64,000 nucleotides of DNA from Cannabis sativa. Its lineage: Eukaryota; Streptophyta; Magnoliopsida; Rosales; Cannabaceae. The translations under genes were made by a program, and so were the position numbers. Positions 1 through 11,207 of this stretch are shown here, in pieces; position 1 is the first letter of the stretch; every line of letters begins with the position of its first letter. The stretch spans positions 44,139,686 through 44,203,685 of the forward strand of contig NC_083604.1 in assembly GCF_029168945.1 (NCBI RefSeq), given 5' to 3'. Below the pieces are notes generated by a model that saw only the letters and a program-made list of their open reading frames with translations, was not told the DNA's origin and did no database searches.

Positions 1-1
1 T

Positions 2-178
2 GTCCGTAATGTGCTGAAAAGATGTCGCACAAGAGGTTCTCCACTAGCTGATACTACTAACACCAACCCGCTTCAACAATCGGATTCTTCTTCTGAATTT
101 CCAGATAATTCACGGATCGATGAGGATTGTGACGCTTACTTGGCGAAGGCTGCTACACAGCCTCGCCAATCACCATGA
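2..178 (+). CDS. C-terminal tail of LINE ORF1 (partial)
   Basis: An open frame enters from the left edge and runs 58 codons to a TGA at 176-178. It is rich in Ser, Asp, Thr and Asn with no recognisable domain, as expected for the low-complexity tail of an L1 ORF1 (gag-like RNA-binding) protein. The stop overlaps the ORF2 start codon in an ATGA arrangement (ATG 175-177, TGA 176-178), which supports assigning it to ORF1 rather than to chance. The Gag-like RRM and zinc knuckle usual for the family would lie upstream, outside the window. Confidence 0.6.
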   Translation, partial: VRNVLKRCRTRGSPLADTTNTNPLQQSDSSSEFPDNSRIDEDCDAYLAKAATQPRQSP

Positions 179-1164
179 ATGTCATCTCATGGAATGCTCG
201 GGGCTTGAGTAACCCGAGAGCATTCCGTCAATTACGTTTACTCACCTCTCAGTGTAATCCCGATGTTATTTTTATTATGGAGTCTAAATTAAAGTTAGGA
301 TCTATTACTAAGTTTAGAAATGCTTTAAAATTTCCTAATGGTATTGAAGTTCCTAGAGTAGGTCTAAGTGGTGGTATTTTATTTATGTGGAAGTCCAATG
401 TAAATGTATCTATTCTTAACTATGGTAAAAACTTTGTTGACTGTTATATTGGCTTTGTTGATGGTCCATCTTTTCATTTTTCTGGTTTTTATGGTGCTCC
501 ATGTTCTTCTCAAAGGCACTTCACTTGGGAATTGCTAAACAAACTAAAAGATACAGCACCTCTTTTTCCTTGGTTAGCCATGGGAGATTTTAATGAAGTT
601 TTATCTAACCAAGATAAACTTGGTGGTCCTCTGCGTGATGAGCACCAAATCGATGCCTTCAGATCTGCCATTGATAATTGTAGTTTACAAGAAATTGATT
701 TCTCTGGTGACAGATTTACATGGCATAACAAGCATACTCAACTCACAAATGTCAAAGAAAGGCTTGATTACGGCTTTTTAAATCAATACTGGGCTGATGT
801 TTTTGTCATTCCCACACTTGAGCACTTGGATTTCTTTGGCTCCGATCATAGAGCACTTCGAGTACATGTATCCGTGCCTTCTGCAACATCAGTACCAAGA
901 TTTAAATCTCGGTTTCGATTTGAAAAAATATGGCTTAAAGATGAGCAATGCCTTGACATCATCACCAACAGTTGGAAGAATACCGAGACTAATCCCACCA
1001 GCAACCTTCTTAAAAACCTGTCAAATTGTGCTTCACAGCTTCAACAATGGCATCGATCTAAGTTTGGAGACTTACCAAAAAAAATAAAATTTCACAACAA
1101 AAGATTGAAGCTCTCAACAACAAACACGATACAAGTATCAGCCATTTTGAAGAGATTAAATTAA
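175..1164 (+). pseudogene. LINE ORF2, endonuclease part
   Basis: N-terminal exonuclease-endonuclease-phosphatase domain that nicks the genomic target for target-primed reverse transcription. It opens with MNVISWNARGL. A catalytic Glu lies near residue 36 in the stretch IFIMESK; GDFNEV is near residue 137, RLDYGFLN near 195, and the catalytic SDHRAL near 225. The start is the ATG overlapping the ORF1 stop. Reading moves out of frame in an A-rich run at about 1078-1090: true ORF2 homology continues in the next frame from there, so the last 25-30 residues of this open frame are out-of-frame. The endonuclease domain itself looks intact. Confidence 0.9.
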
Positions 1165-4016
1165 GTGAGTCCATTCTTGATGAATTATTAACTCAAGAAG
1201 AAGAGTACTGGAAGCAGCGATCTCGAATTTCATGGTTACAATCAGGAGACTCTAACACCAGATTTTTTCATCAAAAAGCATCGAATCGCAGAACCAACAA
1301 TACTATCCGTATGCTCACTGATGACCAAGGTGTTTAACATACTTCAATTGATGGAATTGCTCATGTTGTTCAGGCTTATTTCCAATCTCTATTCAGCTCT
1401 GAAGGTATTGATACTGCTGCTCTACATCAGATTTCTTCCACAGTTCCAAGTCTCATCACAGCAGACATTAATCGAATTTTAACTCGCCCTTACACAGATT
1501 CTGAAGTGTATGAGGCTCTTAAATCAATGCAATCTGATGGCAGCCCTGGAATTGACGGAATGTCGATCATGTTTTACACAAATTATTGGGATATTGTTGG
1601 TGATCTTGTCACAAAAACTGTCCTCAACATACTCAATGATGGGGGGGACCCTTCAAGCTTTAATCAAACAGTCATCACTTTGATCCCAAAGGTGAAACGG
1701 CCAACCACTATCACTCAGCTTCGTCCCATAAGTTTGTGTAATGTGCTTTATAAGTTGGTCTCCAAAGCAATTGTTCTTCGATTACAACCGATCCTTGGTG
1801 ATGTTATTTCTGAGTCTCAAAGTGCATTCCTCAAATCAAGATTAATCACGGATAACATCCTCATCGCTTTTGAACTCTTACATTCGCTTAAACATTTAAA
1901 GAGGGGCAAGGAAGGTTATGCTGCTATAAAATTGGACATGAGCAAGGCATTCGATAGGGTAGAATGGCATTTCATTCAACATATGATGTTAAAGTTGGGT
2001 TTTGATCCTTCAGTTGTCAACCTTATTCTCCGCTGTATCTCAAGTGTCTCTTTTTCGTTCCTCATTAATGGCTCCATTCAAGGTAAAGTTCTTCCAACTC
2101 GTGGTATTAGACAAGGGGACCCTCTATCCCCTTATCTATTTATACTGTGTGCTGAAGGACTTTCCAGACTTCTACAACATGAAGAATCAAAAGGTAATTT
2201 GCATGGTCTGAAGGTGTCTCGACATGCCCCTAGTGTTTCACACTTGTTCTTCGCTGATGATAGTTTGCTTATATGTCGGGCCAACCCCAAATCGGCTATT
2301 GCTCTAAAGAGTTCTCTTGATGTTTATTGTCGGGCTTCAGGTCAAAAGCTTAATCTAGACAAATCAGTTCTTTCATTTTCACCAAATACACTACCTACGG
2401 TTCAAGCCAATTTCCATCAAATTCTACAAATGCCAATTAAACCATGTCATGAAAGGTATCTGGGGCTTCCATCTTACTCTGGAAGGGATAAAAAGGTGTT
2501 GTTTGGAGACATTAAAGAGAAACTTTGGAAACAATTATCGGCTTGGCAAGAACAACTTTTCTCAATTGGTGGAAAGGAAGTTCTTCTAAAAGCAGTTGCT
2601 CAATCAATCCCAACGTACGCTATGAGTTGCTTCAGACTCTCCAAGTCTCTTATTCATCAAATTGAGGTCATGATGAATAAATTTTGGTGGGGTTCAAACT
2701 CTTCTAAATCGGGTATAAATTGGAAGACTTGGTCTGCTCTTTGTCAACCAAAATCTGAAGGTGGAATGGGTTTCAAGAGTTTCCTTCACTTCAACCAAGC
2801 TATGTTGGCGAAACAGGCTTGGCGGGTTTTTTCTAATCCCACTTCTTTGCTTGGTCGCATTCTCAAAGCTCGATACTTTTACAACTCTTCTTTTCTGGTT
2901 TCTAACAAAGGATCATACCCTTCCCTGACTTGGCAAGGAATTATTTGGGGAAAAGAACTTCTTGTAAAGGGACTTCGATGGAAAATTGGTTCTGGTCAAA
3001 GCATTTTGTGTAATACTGATCCTTGGATTCCTGGTATTACAAACTTTTTGCCTTTGCGATCAAATGGAATTGCACCAGATCAGCGTGTATCTTCACTCAT
3101 CACTTCAGCAAGACAGTGGGATTTGGAATTGCTAAATGCCTCTTTTCTTGCCTCTGATGTGGATAAGATTCTTCAAATTCCATTACCTATTTTCCCTACT
3201 GAGGATGCTCTAATCTGGCACTTTGATTCGAATGGTTCATACACAGTTAAGACCGGTTACAAATTGGCCACTGATTTAGAAGAACAGCAACCTGCTGTCT
3301 CGGGTGTTCAAATTCGAAGTTGGTGGCATAAATTCTGGTCTTATTCTCTCCCATCCAAAGTGCGAATTTTCTTGTGGCGGGCTCTAAATGATTGTCTTCC
3401 CACAGCTGCAACACTTCATCACAGACATATTGGTGACTCCCCTCTATGTCCAATATGTAAATCAGCTGCCGAGACAACTACTCACGCATTGTTCTTCTGC
3501 AAGAGACCAAAAAAGATATGGCCAACTTCATCCTTTTCACTTTCCAAAGAGATTACTGAACGTATGTCCCTTACAGAAATTTTGCTTCATGCTTCTGATT
3601 TGTGGACAGCTCTTCAAATGGAACAATTCATTACAATCCTTTGGCTTCTTTGGCACGAGAGAAATAAGGAAAAGCATGGTAATAAGACAAAGCCGTATGA
3701 CATCCTAACATACTTTGCTCTTTCTTATTTGGAAGATTACCAAGCTGCTCAGACGACATGTGGTAGCTCTGTTCCCTCTACTGCTGCTCCTCTTAACAGA
3801 ATGCAGCAAAAAACTGAAGCTTCTTGGCTCAATCCTCCCACAGGTCGGCTTAAATTAAATACCGATGCTGCCATCAATAAAGAGACTCGGGTTATAGGCT
3901 GTGGAGCTATTCTTCGCAACTCAGATGGAGACATTGTTGCAGCCTTTTCAAAGCCTGTTGTAGGCTCTTTTCGGCCTGAAGTTATGGAAGCTCTTGCTTT
4001 AATGTATGGATTGTAA
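1090..4016 (+). pseudogene. LINE ORF2, reverse transcriptase and zf-RVT part
   Basis: Continuation of ORF2 in the shifted frame. Codons from about 1090 to 1334 encode the linker typical of plant L1 (for example WLQSGDSNTRFFH), then an in-frame TAA at 1335-1337, then a long open stretch. RT motifs: [39 protein letters not shown] (first catalytic Asp), [13 protein letters not shown], and the catalytic FADDSLL. A zf-RVT region follows with CPIC and a later H and C pair (about 3440-3500). The frame ends at a TAA (4014-4016) that falls inside the RNase H domain. RT itself has no lesion after 1506. Confidence 0.93.
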
Positions 4017-4295
4017 TGGCTACTTGCTAATGGTCTCAATGTTCATTACATAGAGACTGACTCTCTTGTAGTGGCCAAAGGACTGCAAACCCCTATTACT
4101 TCAGTGTCAGATTTTCATGGTCTCTTATCAGACATTATGCATCTAGTGTCCTTCTTCCCTGGAGTACAAATTGGTCATGTTTACAGATCTGCCAATACGG
4201 CGGCTCATCTACTTGCCAAAAATGCTCTCTCGGCGGACTCTATTTGTTCTTGGTTGGAGGAAATGCCTCCCCCGTTAAATGCTTTTGTATTATGA
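3838..4295 (+). pseudogene. LINE ORF2, C-terminal RNase H domain
   Basis: RVT_3-type RNase H at the end of ORF2. Seen: NTDAAI (first Asp), [11 protein letters not shown], a Glu in EVMEALAL, an ETDS Asp after the stop, and [13 protein letters not shown] near the end. The TAA at 4014-4016 cuts the domain after the Glu; the same frame resumes and ends at TGA 4293-4295, 32 bases before the poly-A tract. One base change would explain the stop. This domain is a plant-lineage addition to L1 and probably removes RNA during second-strand synthesis (family knowledge). Confidence 0.88.
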
Positions 4296-4343
4296 TTGTT
4301 CATTTAATATAAATGCATTTTCTTCTCAAAAAAAAAAAAAAAA

Positions 4344-5500
4344 GATCTTTTAGAGGCGCATGTATTGCACCAGTAAAATTTTTCAAAACAATGCAGGCGC
4401 ATTAAAGGCTTCTGCAAAACAATTAAACATAATGCAGTCGCATAAATTAAAGGGCGCGAAAATATGGCGGGTTTCTATTTTTTCTATTTATTTTACTTAT
4501 TGATTTTATTTTCGTTCTCATTTTCATTCTTCAATCACCTAACCATTCCTCTATTCTCCATGAATCTCCAATTACCTAACCGTTCGATTTCTCATAAATG
4601 AAGTTCCCTCATTGATCGTTGTTGTATTCTCCTCCATCGACAGCAATGGAGTTCAAGCGTCGTCGACAACAGTTCCGATCTCATGCCTTCGGCAATTTCG
4701 ATTCCACGTTACGACTTTATTTTTTTTTTATCTTTCCTCTTTCCAATTGTGATAAGTTTAGCTCTTGATTTTTTCCCAAAAATTAATAGCGATAACCTAC
4801 CCTGTATATTGTGAATTTGGTTGATTCTGTCTCAATTTTAGGAACAATTGGTTTTAATTTCTCTAACTACGCAATCTTTTTATTTTCTTATTCCATTTGA
4901 TATTAAAAGAAATTGTTAGTTTTGTTACCTGTTTAGAATAATGATGAATTAAATTGAGAATATAGGTGTGAATAATTCTTAATTAGTTGGTGGGATATAA
5001 TTCCTAATTAGAGTTTTGCTACCTGTTTTATTTGAAATTAGAGGTATTTTTACTAATTTTCATACGTCGATTATGTTTGTTGTTTTCACTTACCCAAGAT
5101 TCTTAGAAATTTGATCGAATGAGTACATGGAAGCTTTTTGAGATGCTGCCACTAATGTTCCAAAATATTTTCAGGCTCTGTATCTCACCGTGTTCATAAT
5201 TTTCAGGCTTTGAAGGTGAGTGTAAAATATTGTTTAAGCAAAGTCATATGTTTGAGGCTATAATTTTTGTATTCCTTTGCTTTTGAAATGTCCCAAATGC
5301 ATTCATAATACTAAGCTCTGTGACTTCAATATGTACTATCTATGTAAGACCAGGACATCAAATAAGGTTCTTCATATTCCATCAGTCTGCTTTGTTACAT
5401 TTGCTAGCAAGGAGTCTGGCGACAAAGTAGTAGCACTTATTGGAAAGACATTTCTTTTAAGAACAATTCAAGTATGCTATCCTGCTATATTTTAGCAACA
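4344..5500 (+). other. Intergenic; possible captured gene fragment
   Basis: No intact gene. 4344-4460 has repeated AGGCGC or CAGTCGC-type words in AT-rich DNA, like the subterminal words of CACTA elements. From about 4500 the base composition resembles a 5' UTR (CT-rich), and an ATG at 4646 opens about 35 codons beginning MEFKRRRQQFRSHAFG before running into T-rich DNA. A frame at 5277-5495 contains CFVTFASKESGDKVVAL, which has coding-like composition, and it abuts AG-rich splice-like sequences near 5170-5215. I cannot name the gene. It may be a host gene fragment interrupted by the CACTA element next to it. Confidence 0.35.
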
Positions 5501-5544
5501 CACTACTACAAAATTGGGCTTTAGAGGCGGTTTTTAAGGGCTTT

Positions 5545-5640
5545 CAGCGTCGGTATTGGAAAAATTCGCTACCGACGCTGTTCTGGGTGACGCTAAAGGG
5601 TTATTATGAAATAACCGACGCCATAGGGGTCCTATGGCGT
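5545..5640. repeat. CACTA left subterminal hairpins
   Basis: Two hairpins. The first (5545-5580) pairs CAGCGTCGGTA with TACCGACGCTG, an 11-bp stem. The second (5618-5640) pairs ACGCCATAGG with CCTATGGCGT across a 3-base loop. A further copy of ATAACCGACGCCATAGG lies at 5653-5669. These match the word found at the right end. Confidence 0.85.
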
Positions 5641-6645
5641 GGGTTGTTTCATATAACCGACGCCATAGGGTCTTCCTATGGTTTTTTTTTTCAGCTTTCA
5701 ATTTTGTATTTTAGCATAATTTATATATATATATTATTTTTTATTAATATAATTAAATTAAGTATAAATTATATATAATAACCATAAATACAAATTAAAT
5801 TGAAAAGTTGAATAAATACACATCTACATTACTCTAAGTGTTTGTATATCAGCTATCTTTTTATTAATATTTTATATTATGTGTTTGTATTTTTGTAGTA
5901 TATTAGTATATTTTTATAATTTTTTTTATTATATTAGTATTATTTTTGTAGTGTATTGTATTTTTGTAGATAAATAGCTAAACTTTGCATGAAATTTTTT
6001 GAAAACTTTGAACATTAATAACTTTTGATCCGGTTGTCCGCTTGAGGTGCTTTTTTTTGTTTTTGAACTTGGGTATTTTTTGTGTTTTATTTTGCTATTT
6101 TACTTAACATAAACTAATAGAATTCATATTTTAAGTATTAGAATCAATGTTTATAATGTATTTGTTAATTCTATTGTGTTTTGGTATATTGGTAAAGACT
6201 TATCAATCTATCTTTTTGGTCACAAGTTCAAATCCCAATATAGACCCTTTTTTGTATTTTTTTTTATAGCTTACTATATCTATCCTTAGCACTCAACAAT
6301 ATATATCTTATGTATTACATCAATATTATTCTAAAATTACTCTAAGCATTTAAAGATTATCTAAATATGTATAAAAAATATTCTTATAAAAGTAGGTTAA
6401 AGAAAGCATACCTTATACCAAAAATTATGTACTTGTCTTCCGATAAAGTCACTTTCGATAAAATCCTAACAACTAAGTTTAAGAGAAATTAAAATCAAAT
6501 ATTATCCTAATTTTACTGAAATTTCGGCAGCATAACGACTATAATTGAACGTTTCCGAAAAATTCAAACCTATTAATAACAACAAAACACAATTCAAAAC
6601 AATATAAAATAATCGCAAGAACATTTAACAATATAAAAATTTACC

Positions 6646-6833
6646 ACCCATTCGACTGCAGTACATGTATTCACAGAACCTACTTCACTAAGGATGAATA
6701 TTGAAGATATTCAAACTCATCTAACATGCATATTATTTCACCCATTGATCCGGTGCAGTACAATATATTACAGAACCTACTTCACTACGGATGAATATTT
6801 AAGATATTCAAACTCTACTAAGCATTCATAATT
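6646..6833. repeat. 94-bp tandem duplication inside the CACTA element
   Basis: Two adjacent units start ACCCATT at 6646 and 6740. Both contain GAACCTACTTCACTA followed by GGATGAATATT and GATATTCAAACTC, with scattered differences. No coding role is seen. Confidence 0.75.
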
Positions 6834-7249
6834 AATTTATAATAAAATTTAGTGAGTGTATACCTCGAGCTAACTAGAAATCGATCAATACCAAATAAGT
6901 CAGATCCTTGCAAATTGACCTCACAACCTACAACATAAAGAAATACTACAAAATTACAAATTTTTTTTATTTAGCTACTTACTATTTATATAATTTATGA
7001 GTAATTAGTTACAAACTAGTTAATTTATTACTAACTAGTTAGTAATAAAAATACATGAATAGAATGAAAATTAGTAACTTGCTAAGTAGTTGTAATTAAC
7101 TATCTACTAGCTACTAAAAAAAATAAAAACACATGAATAAAATTGAAAATAGAAAAAAATTGATACAAAATAGAGTTAATTTTTAAACTTTTGTTTCTAA
7201 ACTAATTTTTTAGAAAACAATTTCTAAACTTTTATTTTAATACTCTCTT

Positions 7250-7560
7250 ATCTCATTCTCATTCACAATATTTAACAAAACTAATAGTTTAAAATACTCA
7301 ATATATACATATACAATATATAAAATACTCTCCTATTTATCTCATTTCTCATTCACAATATATATATATACACACACAATACATATTCTTTTTTTTTATT
7401 ATTAAACGCACAATACATATTCAATACAACACAAAATACATACATATATACTCTCCTATATCACATTTTTCATTCACAATATATATACACACAATACATT
7501 TCTCATTCACAATATATACACACAATACATATTCAATACAACACAATACATATTTAATAA
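7250..7560. repeat. Minisatellite-like AT/AC-rich repeat
   Basis: Irregular repetition of TCATTCACAATATAT and CACACAATACATATTC, at least four times, in the CACTA interior. Low complexity, no gene. Confidence 0.7.
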
Positions 7561-7970
7561 TATAGAAAACCCCTAAAAAAATTTATAAAATAAAAAATAA
7601 AGCAATGTACATTACTAAAATTAGTAGAAATTAGATTTATACCTTAATAGACGTTGAAATACAATGTTTTCTCCACTAAAAACGGTGGTCGGAGGTATAA
7701 CCACCACCACCACTACCTCTACCTTCGGTTTACCCTAAAAAATGAGGAAAAATGTGATCTTTTCAGGTATATAGTTTTAGGTAAGAAAAATAGAAGATTT
7801 AGAAAAAAAAAATGAGCTAAAATGGTGAAAAAATGGTGAAATGGGGGTGGTTTTTCGTGGTGGTCGGCGGAGAGGGTTTGGGGTTCTCTGGTTTGGGGAT
7901 TTCTGGGTTGGCTGGTCGAATGAGGAAGATGATGGGCTGGGCTAGGGTTATAAACCCTTTAGGCGTCGGC

Positions 7971-8030
7971 TTTTTGGAAATAACCGACGGCATAGGGAGG
8001 ACACCCTATGCCGTCGGTTATTTCCAAAAA
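7971..8030. repeat. 27-bp perfect hairpin at CACTA right end
   Basis: The arms 7971-7997 and 8004-8030 are perfect reverse complements separated by the 6-base loop AGGACA. The arm contains the subterminal word ATAACCGACGGCATAGG. It is by far the strongest inverted repeat in the element. Confidence 0.92.
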
Positions 8031-8143
8031 ACCAACGCCATAGGTGGTGTCAAAATTACTTCTAAAAAATCGCAACCCTATAACGTCGGTTCCTTAATAT
8101 TTGATGAAAAAAAGTGCCTCTAAAGGCTTGGTTTGTAGTAGTG

Positions 8144-8507
8144 ACATATCATGAGAGGACTTTTAGTGTAGTGTTAATCATTTTTTATGGGAAGATCGAA
8201 ATAAATATACCTGTATAAATGCTAACACTTCAATAATTCCCCCAGTTTTATTTTCTTCAATGTCAACTTAGTTTAGCTTTAATGTTCACAATGGTAATTA
8301 TATTTGATTTATTTCCTGCATTGGTCATTAAATGAACACCATTTTAATTAGAATCAGTCAATAGTCACATTAGCCAACTGGCAGAAAATATCCTTTAGTC
8401 CTATGTTAATTATAGATAATTCGGTACCTGATGTTTGATTAATTGTCTAGGTGAATATTTTTTTGTTCTGAGCATCAAACTGAAGTACAAGCCTAGAATA
8501 GAGATGG
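8144..8507. other. AT-rich spacer
   Basis: Between the CACTA end and the hAT coding remnant. I see no open frame, no BED zinc finger and no clear transposon end here, although the start of the hAT gene would be expected in or before this stretch. Confidence 0.5.
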
Positions 8508-10359
8508 GTGGCAAGAGTGTTGTGCACCATTATGGAGTTAGTTAGTCATTCCATTCTTATTGAAGTGTTGTCTATGGTTGAGCATAGCGGGTTTATAGAA
8601 TATTCAAGCACTTTATGTCTCATATTTCAAATGGTGTCAAGGAATACAATTAGGTTAGACATTATGAAAATGTATAAAACTGAGAAAGAAAAGTGCAGGC
8701 AAAATTTGGAAAAAATTAGGAGCAGAATAGCCATAACCAGTGACATGTGGAATGCAAATCATCAGAAGAGGGGATATATGGCTGGAACAGCTCATTTTAT
8801 TGATGATTCGTAGAACTTACACAGTCAGATTTTAAGTTTTAAGTATGTTCCGTGTCCTCACGATGCTCCAGCACTACTTGAGGCCCTAAGATTTTGTCTT
8901 AATGATTGGAAAATAGAAGACAAGATCAGTACAGTGACTCTCGATAACTGTACTGCCAATGATGCCATGATTGATCTTTTGAAAGGACAATTTGAGCCTG
9001 ACAGTTTTATTTTGAAGAGAAAGTTGCTACATGTGCGTTGTTGTGCATATATTTTAAATCTAATTGTCAAAGAAGGCTTATCTGTCATTGGTGATAGTGT
9101 TGACAAAATTCGAAACAGTGTTGCTTATTGGTCGGGCACACCAAAAAGACATGAAAAATTTGAAGACACTGCTCGTCAACTTGGAGTACCATACACCAAA
9201 AAAATATCACTTGATTGTGTAACGAGGTGGAATTCAACTTTTCTGATGCTTAGCACAACTTTATCGTACAAGACAGTACTTGAACGTGCAAGGTTGCGGG
9301 AGTTGCGTTTGAGCTGTGCCCCTTTGGAAATTGATTGGCAAAATGTTCAACAATTGTGTGATAAGTTAGAGTTGTTTCATGAAGTAACAGAATTGATTTC
9401 TGGAACAAAGTATCCTACCGCCAATATTTTTTTTTTCCAAAAATATGTGAAATTAAGACAAACATTGAATCATGGATGTTATCAGAGGTGCCTTTTATTA
9501 AGGACATGGCAACTCAAATGATGTCTAAGTTCCAGAAATATTGGCGAGAGATTCACGAGCTTATGTGTGTGGTGGTTGTTTTAGACCCGAGGTACAAGTT
9601 CATGTTGCTCGAATATTATTTTCCTGTAATTTATGGAGATGAGCAATATGCAACTGAAATTGTGAAGGTTCGTGAGCTTTGTTGCGAGCTACTAGAGGAA
9701 TACGGGTTTAAGTTTCCTCATTTGAGAGAAAGAAGGGTTCAAGAAGAAAATGTATCAACATCATCTTCAACACGCTGATTGGATGCCCTTTCTAACTTTG
9801 ACAGATATGTTAGAGATACCTATCGAGTAGAGAATATGAAGTCTGAACTGGATTTATATTTAGAGGAGAACTTGATACCTAGGACTGAAGAGTCATTTGA
9901 TATATGCAATTATTGGAAGGTGACGGGCCTCAAATACCCTTTGTTGAGTATGATTGCCAAGGATGTATTTGCTGTGCCTATTAGCACTGTTGCTTCGGAA
10001 TCTACATTCAGCATTGGTGGTAGGCACGTGAGTTCACATCGATCGAGACTTCATCCTTCTACATTAGAAGCATTAGTATGTACACAAAATTGGTTGAAGA
10101 CTGACAAAAAAGGTAGATATTATTTAACAATTGTAAATATATATTTATATACATTTTTTCATTTCTTAATTAGAATTAATATTTATTTTGTTTTTTTTAA
10201 CAACAACAGTGAATGATGAAGATAATGATGTTGATCCAACAATGGTAATTAGTTAAGTTTTTGTAATTTATCAAATAAATTATTTATTTTTAATATTAAT
10301 ATTTTTTTCTGTTTTTATTTTTTTTGCAGGAGCCTTACGTAGTTGATCTTAATGATTAG
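8508..10359 (+). pseudogene. hAT-family transposase (RICESLEEPER/DAYSLEEPER-like), decayed
   Basis: Remnant of a plant hAT transposase. Seen: an N-terminal portion with SRNTIRLDIMKMY and ITSDMWNA; an RNase H-like core with TLDNCTANDAM and HVRCCAYILNLIVKEGL; a stretch with DCVTRWNSTFLML; LDPRYKF; and the C-terminal hATC dimerisation region with YPLLSMIAKDVFAVPISTVASES. Lesions: TAG 8811-8813, a frameshift near 9470-9500, and TGA 9776-9778. The main exon ends at 10112 with a GT donor. Two small exons, 10210-10244 and 10330-10359, keep frame across GT/AG introns and end in an acidic tail and TAG. The BED zinc finger is missing. It could be a domesticated relative, but the stops argue for a dead transposon. 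Confidence 0.88.
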
Positions 10360-11069
10360 AAAGTACATTGTTCTTTTTAGTATATGAGTGAGAACATGGA
10401 TGAGAACAAATTGTAGTGTTTAGTACTATGGTTGCTAGTTATTATATTTGAGTTTATTGTTGGTAGTTATTATTGATGTATTAAATATTGTTAGGAACAA
10501 AAGTACAATCTCAAACTTTTCTCTATTATGCATAACTGAATCACTCATTTATTCATTATAACAAAAATTCAATTATTCATTGAATACTTTTCCAACCTTA
10601 TCTAGTATTAAAGTAAAATTGAAAAAAAAAAAAATTACCATCACACTCTTATAATTCTCTTCATTAAAAATAAATTGACTTACATAATTATTACAATATT
10701 GATTTTAAAACGTAATCAAACAACATAATATTTCTCCTATTACCCATGACTCAAAACAAGACAAAACCAAAGAAAAAAGAAAACCCTTTTAATAAGACAT
10801 GTCATATTGTAATAGTATAATAGTTATAACTAATCATCTCCTAATAATAATAATAATTTTTAGAAAGAAAATAAAAAGAAAAGAGGGTTAATAATAATAA
10901 TAATCAATGGTGGGTTATGATGCGTTATCTATTTTCTCATCAAATTTTCTCTCTCTAAAATAATATAATAAATAAAAAAGGTGTCTCTAATGAATTGTCT
11001 CTACCACCACCAAAATTAAATACCATTCACTTTACCAAATGAAACAAAACAAAGTAATAAGTATTCTAA
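10360..11069. other. AT-rich 3' flank of the hAT remnant
   Basis: No coding signal. It contains A-runs at 10621-10633 and 11071-11090 and short (AAT)n tracts near 10840-10900. It probably belongs to the hAT element, since a hAT-type end follows. Confidence 0.45.
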
Positions 11070-11090
11070 CTAAAAAAAAAAAAAAAAAAA

Positions 11091-11207
11091 CCGGTCGGGC
11101 CTAACCCGGCCCGATTATCTCGGGTCGGGCTTGGCCCACTAAGCCAAAAGAAGGAGTCGGGCCGGGCCGGGTTTGTGGCGGGCCGGCCGGCCCGACTGAC
11201 ATTCCTA
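11091..11207. mobile_element. GC-rich hAT-type terminal region
   Basis: Abrupt GC-rich block built of GGGCCGGGCC, CGGGTCGGGC and CCGGCCGGCCCG words, ending GACTGACATTCCTAG at 11207. Plant hAT elements often have such repeat-rich subterminal sequence next to a short terminal inverted repeat reading inward as TAGGAATGTCA. The same last 13 bases close the block at 15888-15900. The partner left end was not found, so the full element limits and an 8-bp duplication cannot be confirmed. Confidence 0.65.

Larger units (their letters stand above)
1..4343 (+). mobile_element. L1-type LINE retrotransposon, 5' end beyond the window
   Basis: Non-LTR retrotransposon of the plant L1 class. Seen in order: the tail of ORF1 (2-178), then ORF2 with an apurinic-like endonuclease, a reverse transcriptase, a zf-RVT zinc region and a plant-type RNase H, then a short 3' UTR and a run of 16 A at 4328-4343. 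A terminal RNase H on L1 ORF2 is characteristic of plants. ORF2 carries only one frameshift (about 1078-1090) and two in-frame stops (1335-1337 and 4014-4016), so the copy is fairly recent but dead. The 5' end lies left of the window, so the target site duplication cannot be tested. Confidence 0.95.
5501..8143. mobile_element. Non-autonomous CACTA DNA transposon
   Basis: The left end begins CACTACTACAAA (5501-5512) and the right end is its exact reverse complement (8132-8143), flanked on both sides by the 3-bp target duplication ACA (5498-5500 and 8144-8146). CACTA-class ends and a 3-bp duplication are diagnostic. Subterminal regions carry many copies of ATAACCGACGCCATAGG-like words in both orientations, the expected transposase-binding type of layout. 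The 2.6-kb interior is AT-rich and has no transposase or other credible coding region, so movement would need an enzyme supplied in trans. Confidence 0.93.

Noticed and set aside
5587..5778. 63-codon frame at the CACTA left end
   Set aside because: Made of subterminal repeats and AT-rich DNA; no coding character.
7833..8123. 96-codon frame at the CACTA right end
   Set aside because: It reads through the 27-bp hairpin and subterminal repeats; no protein similarity and low-complexity start.
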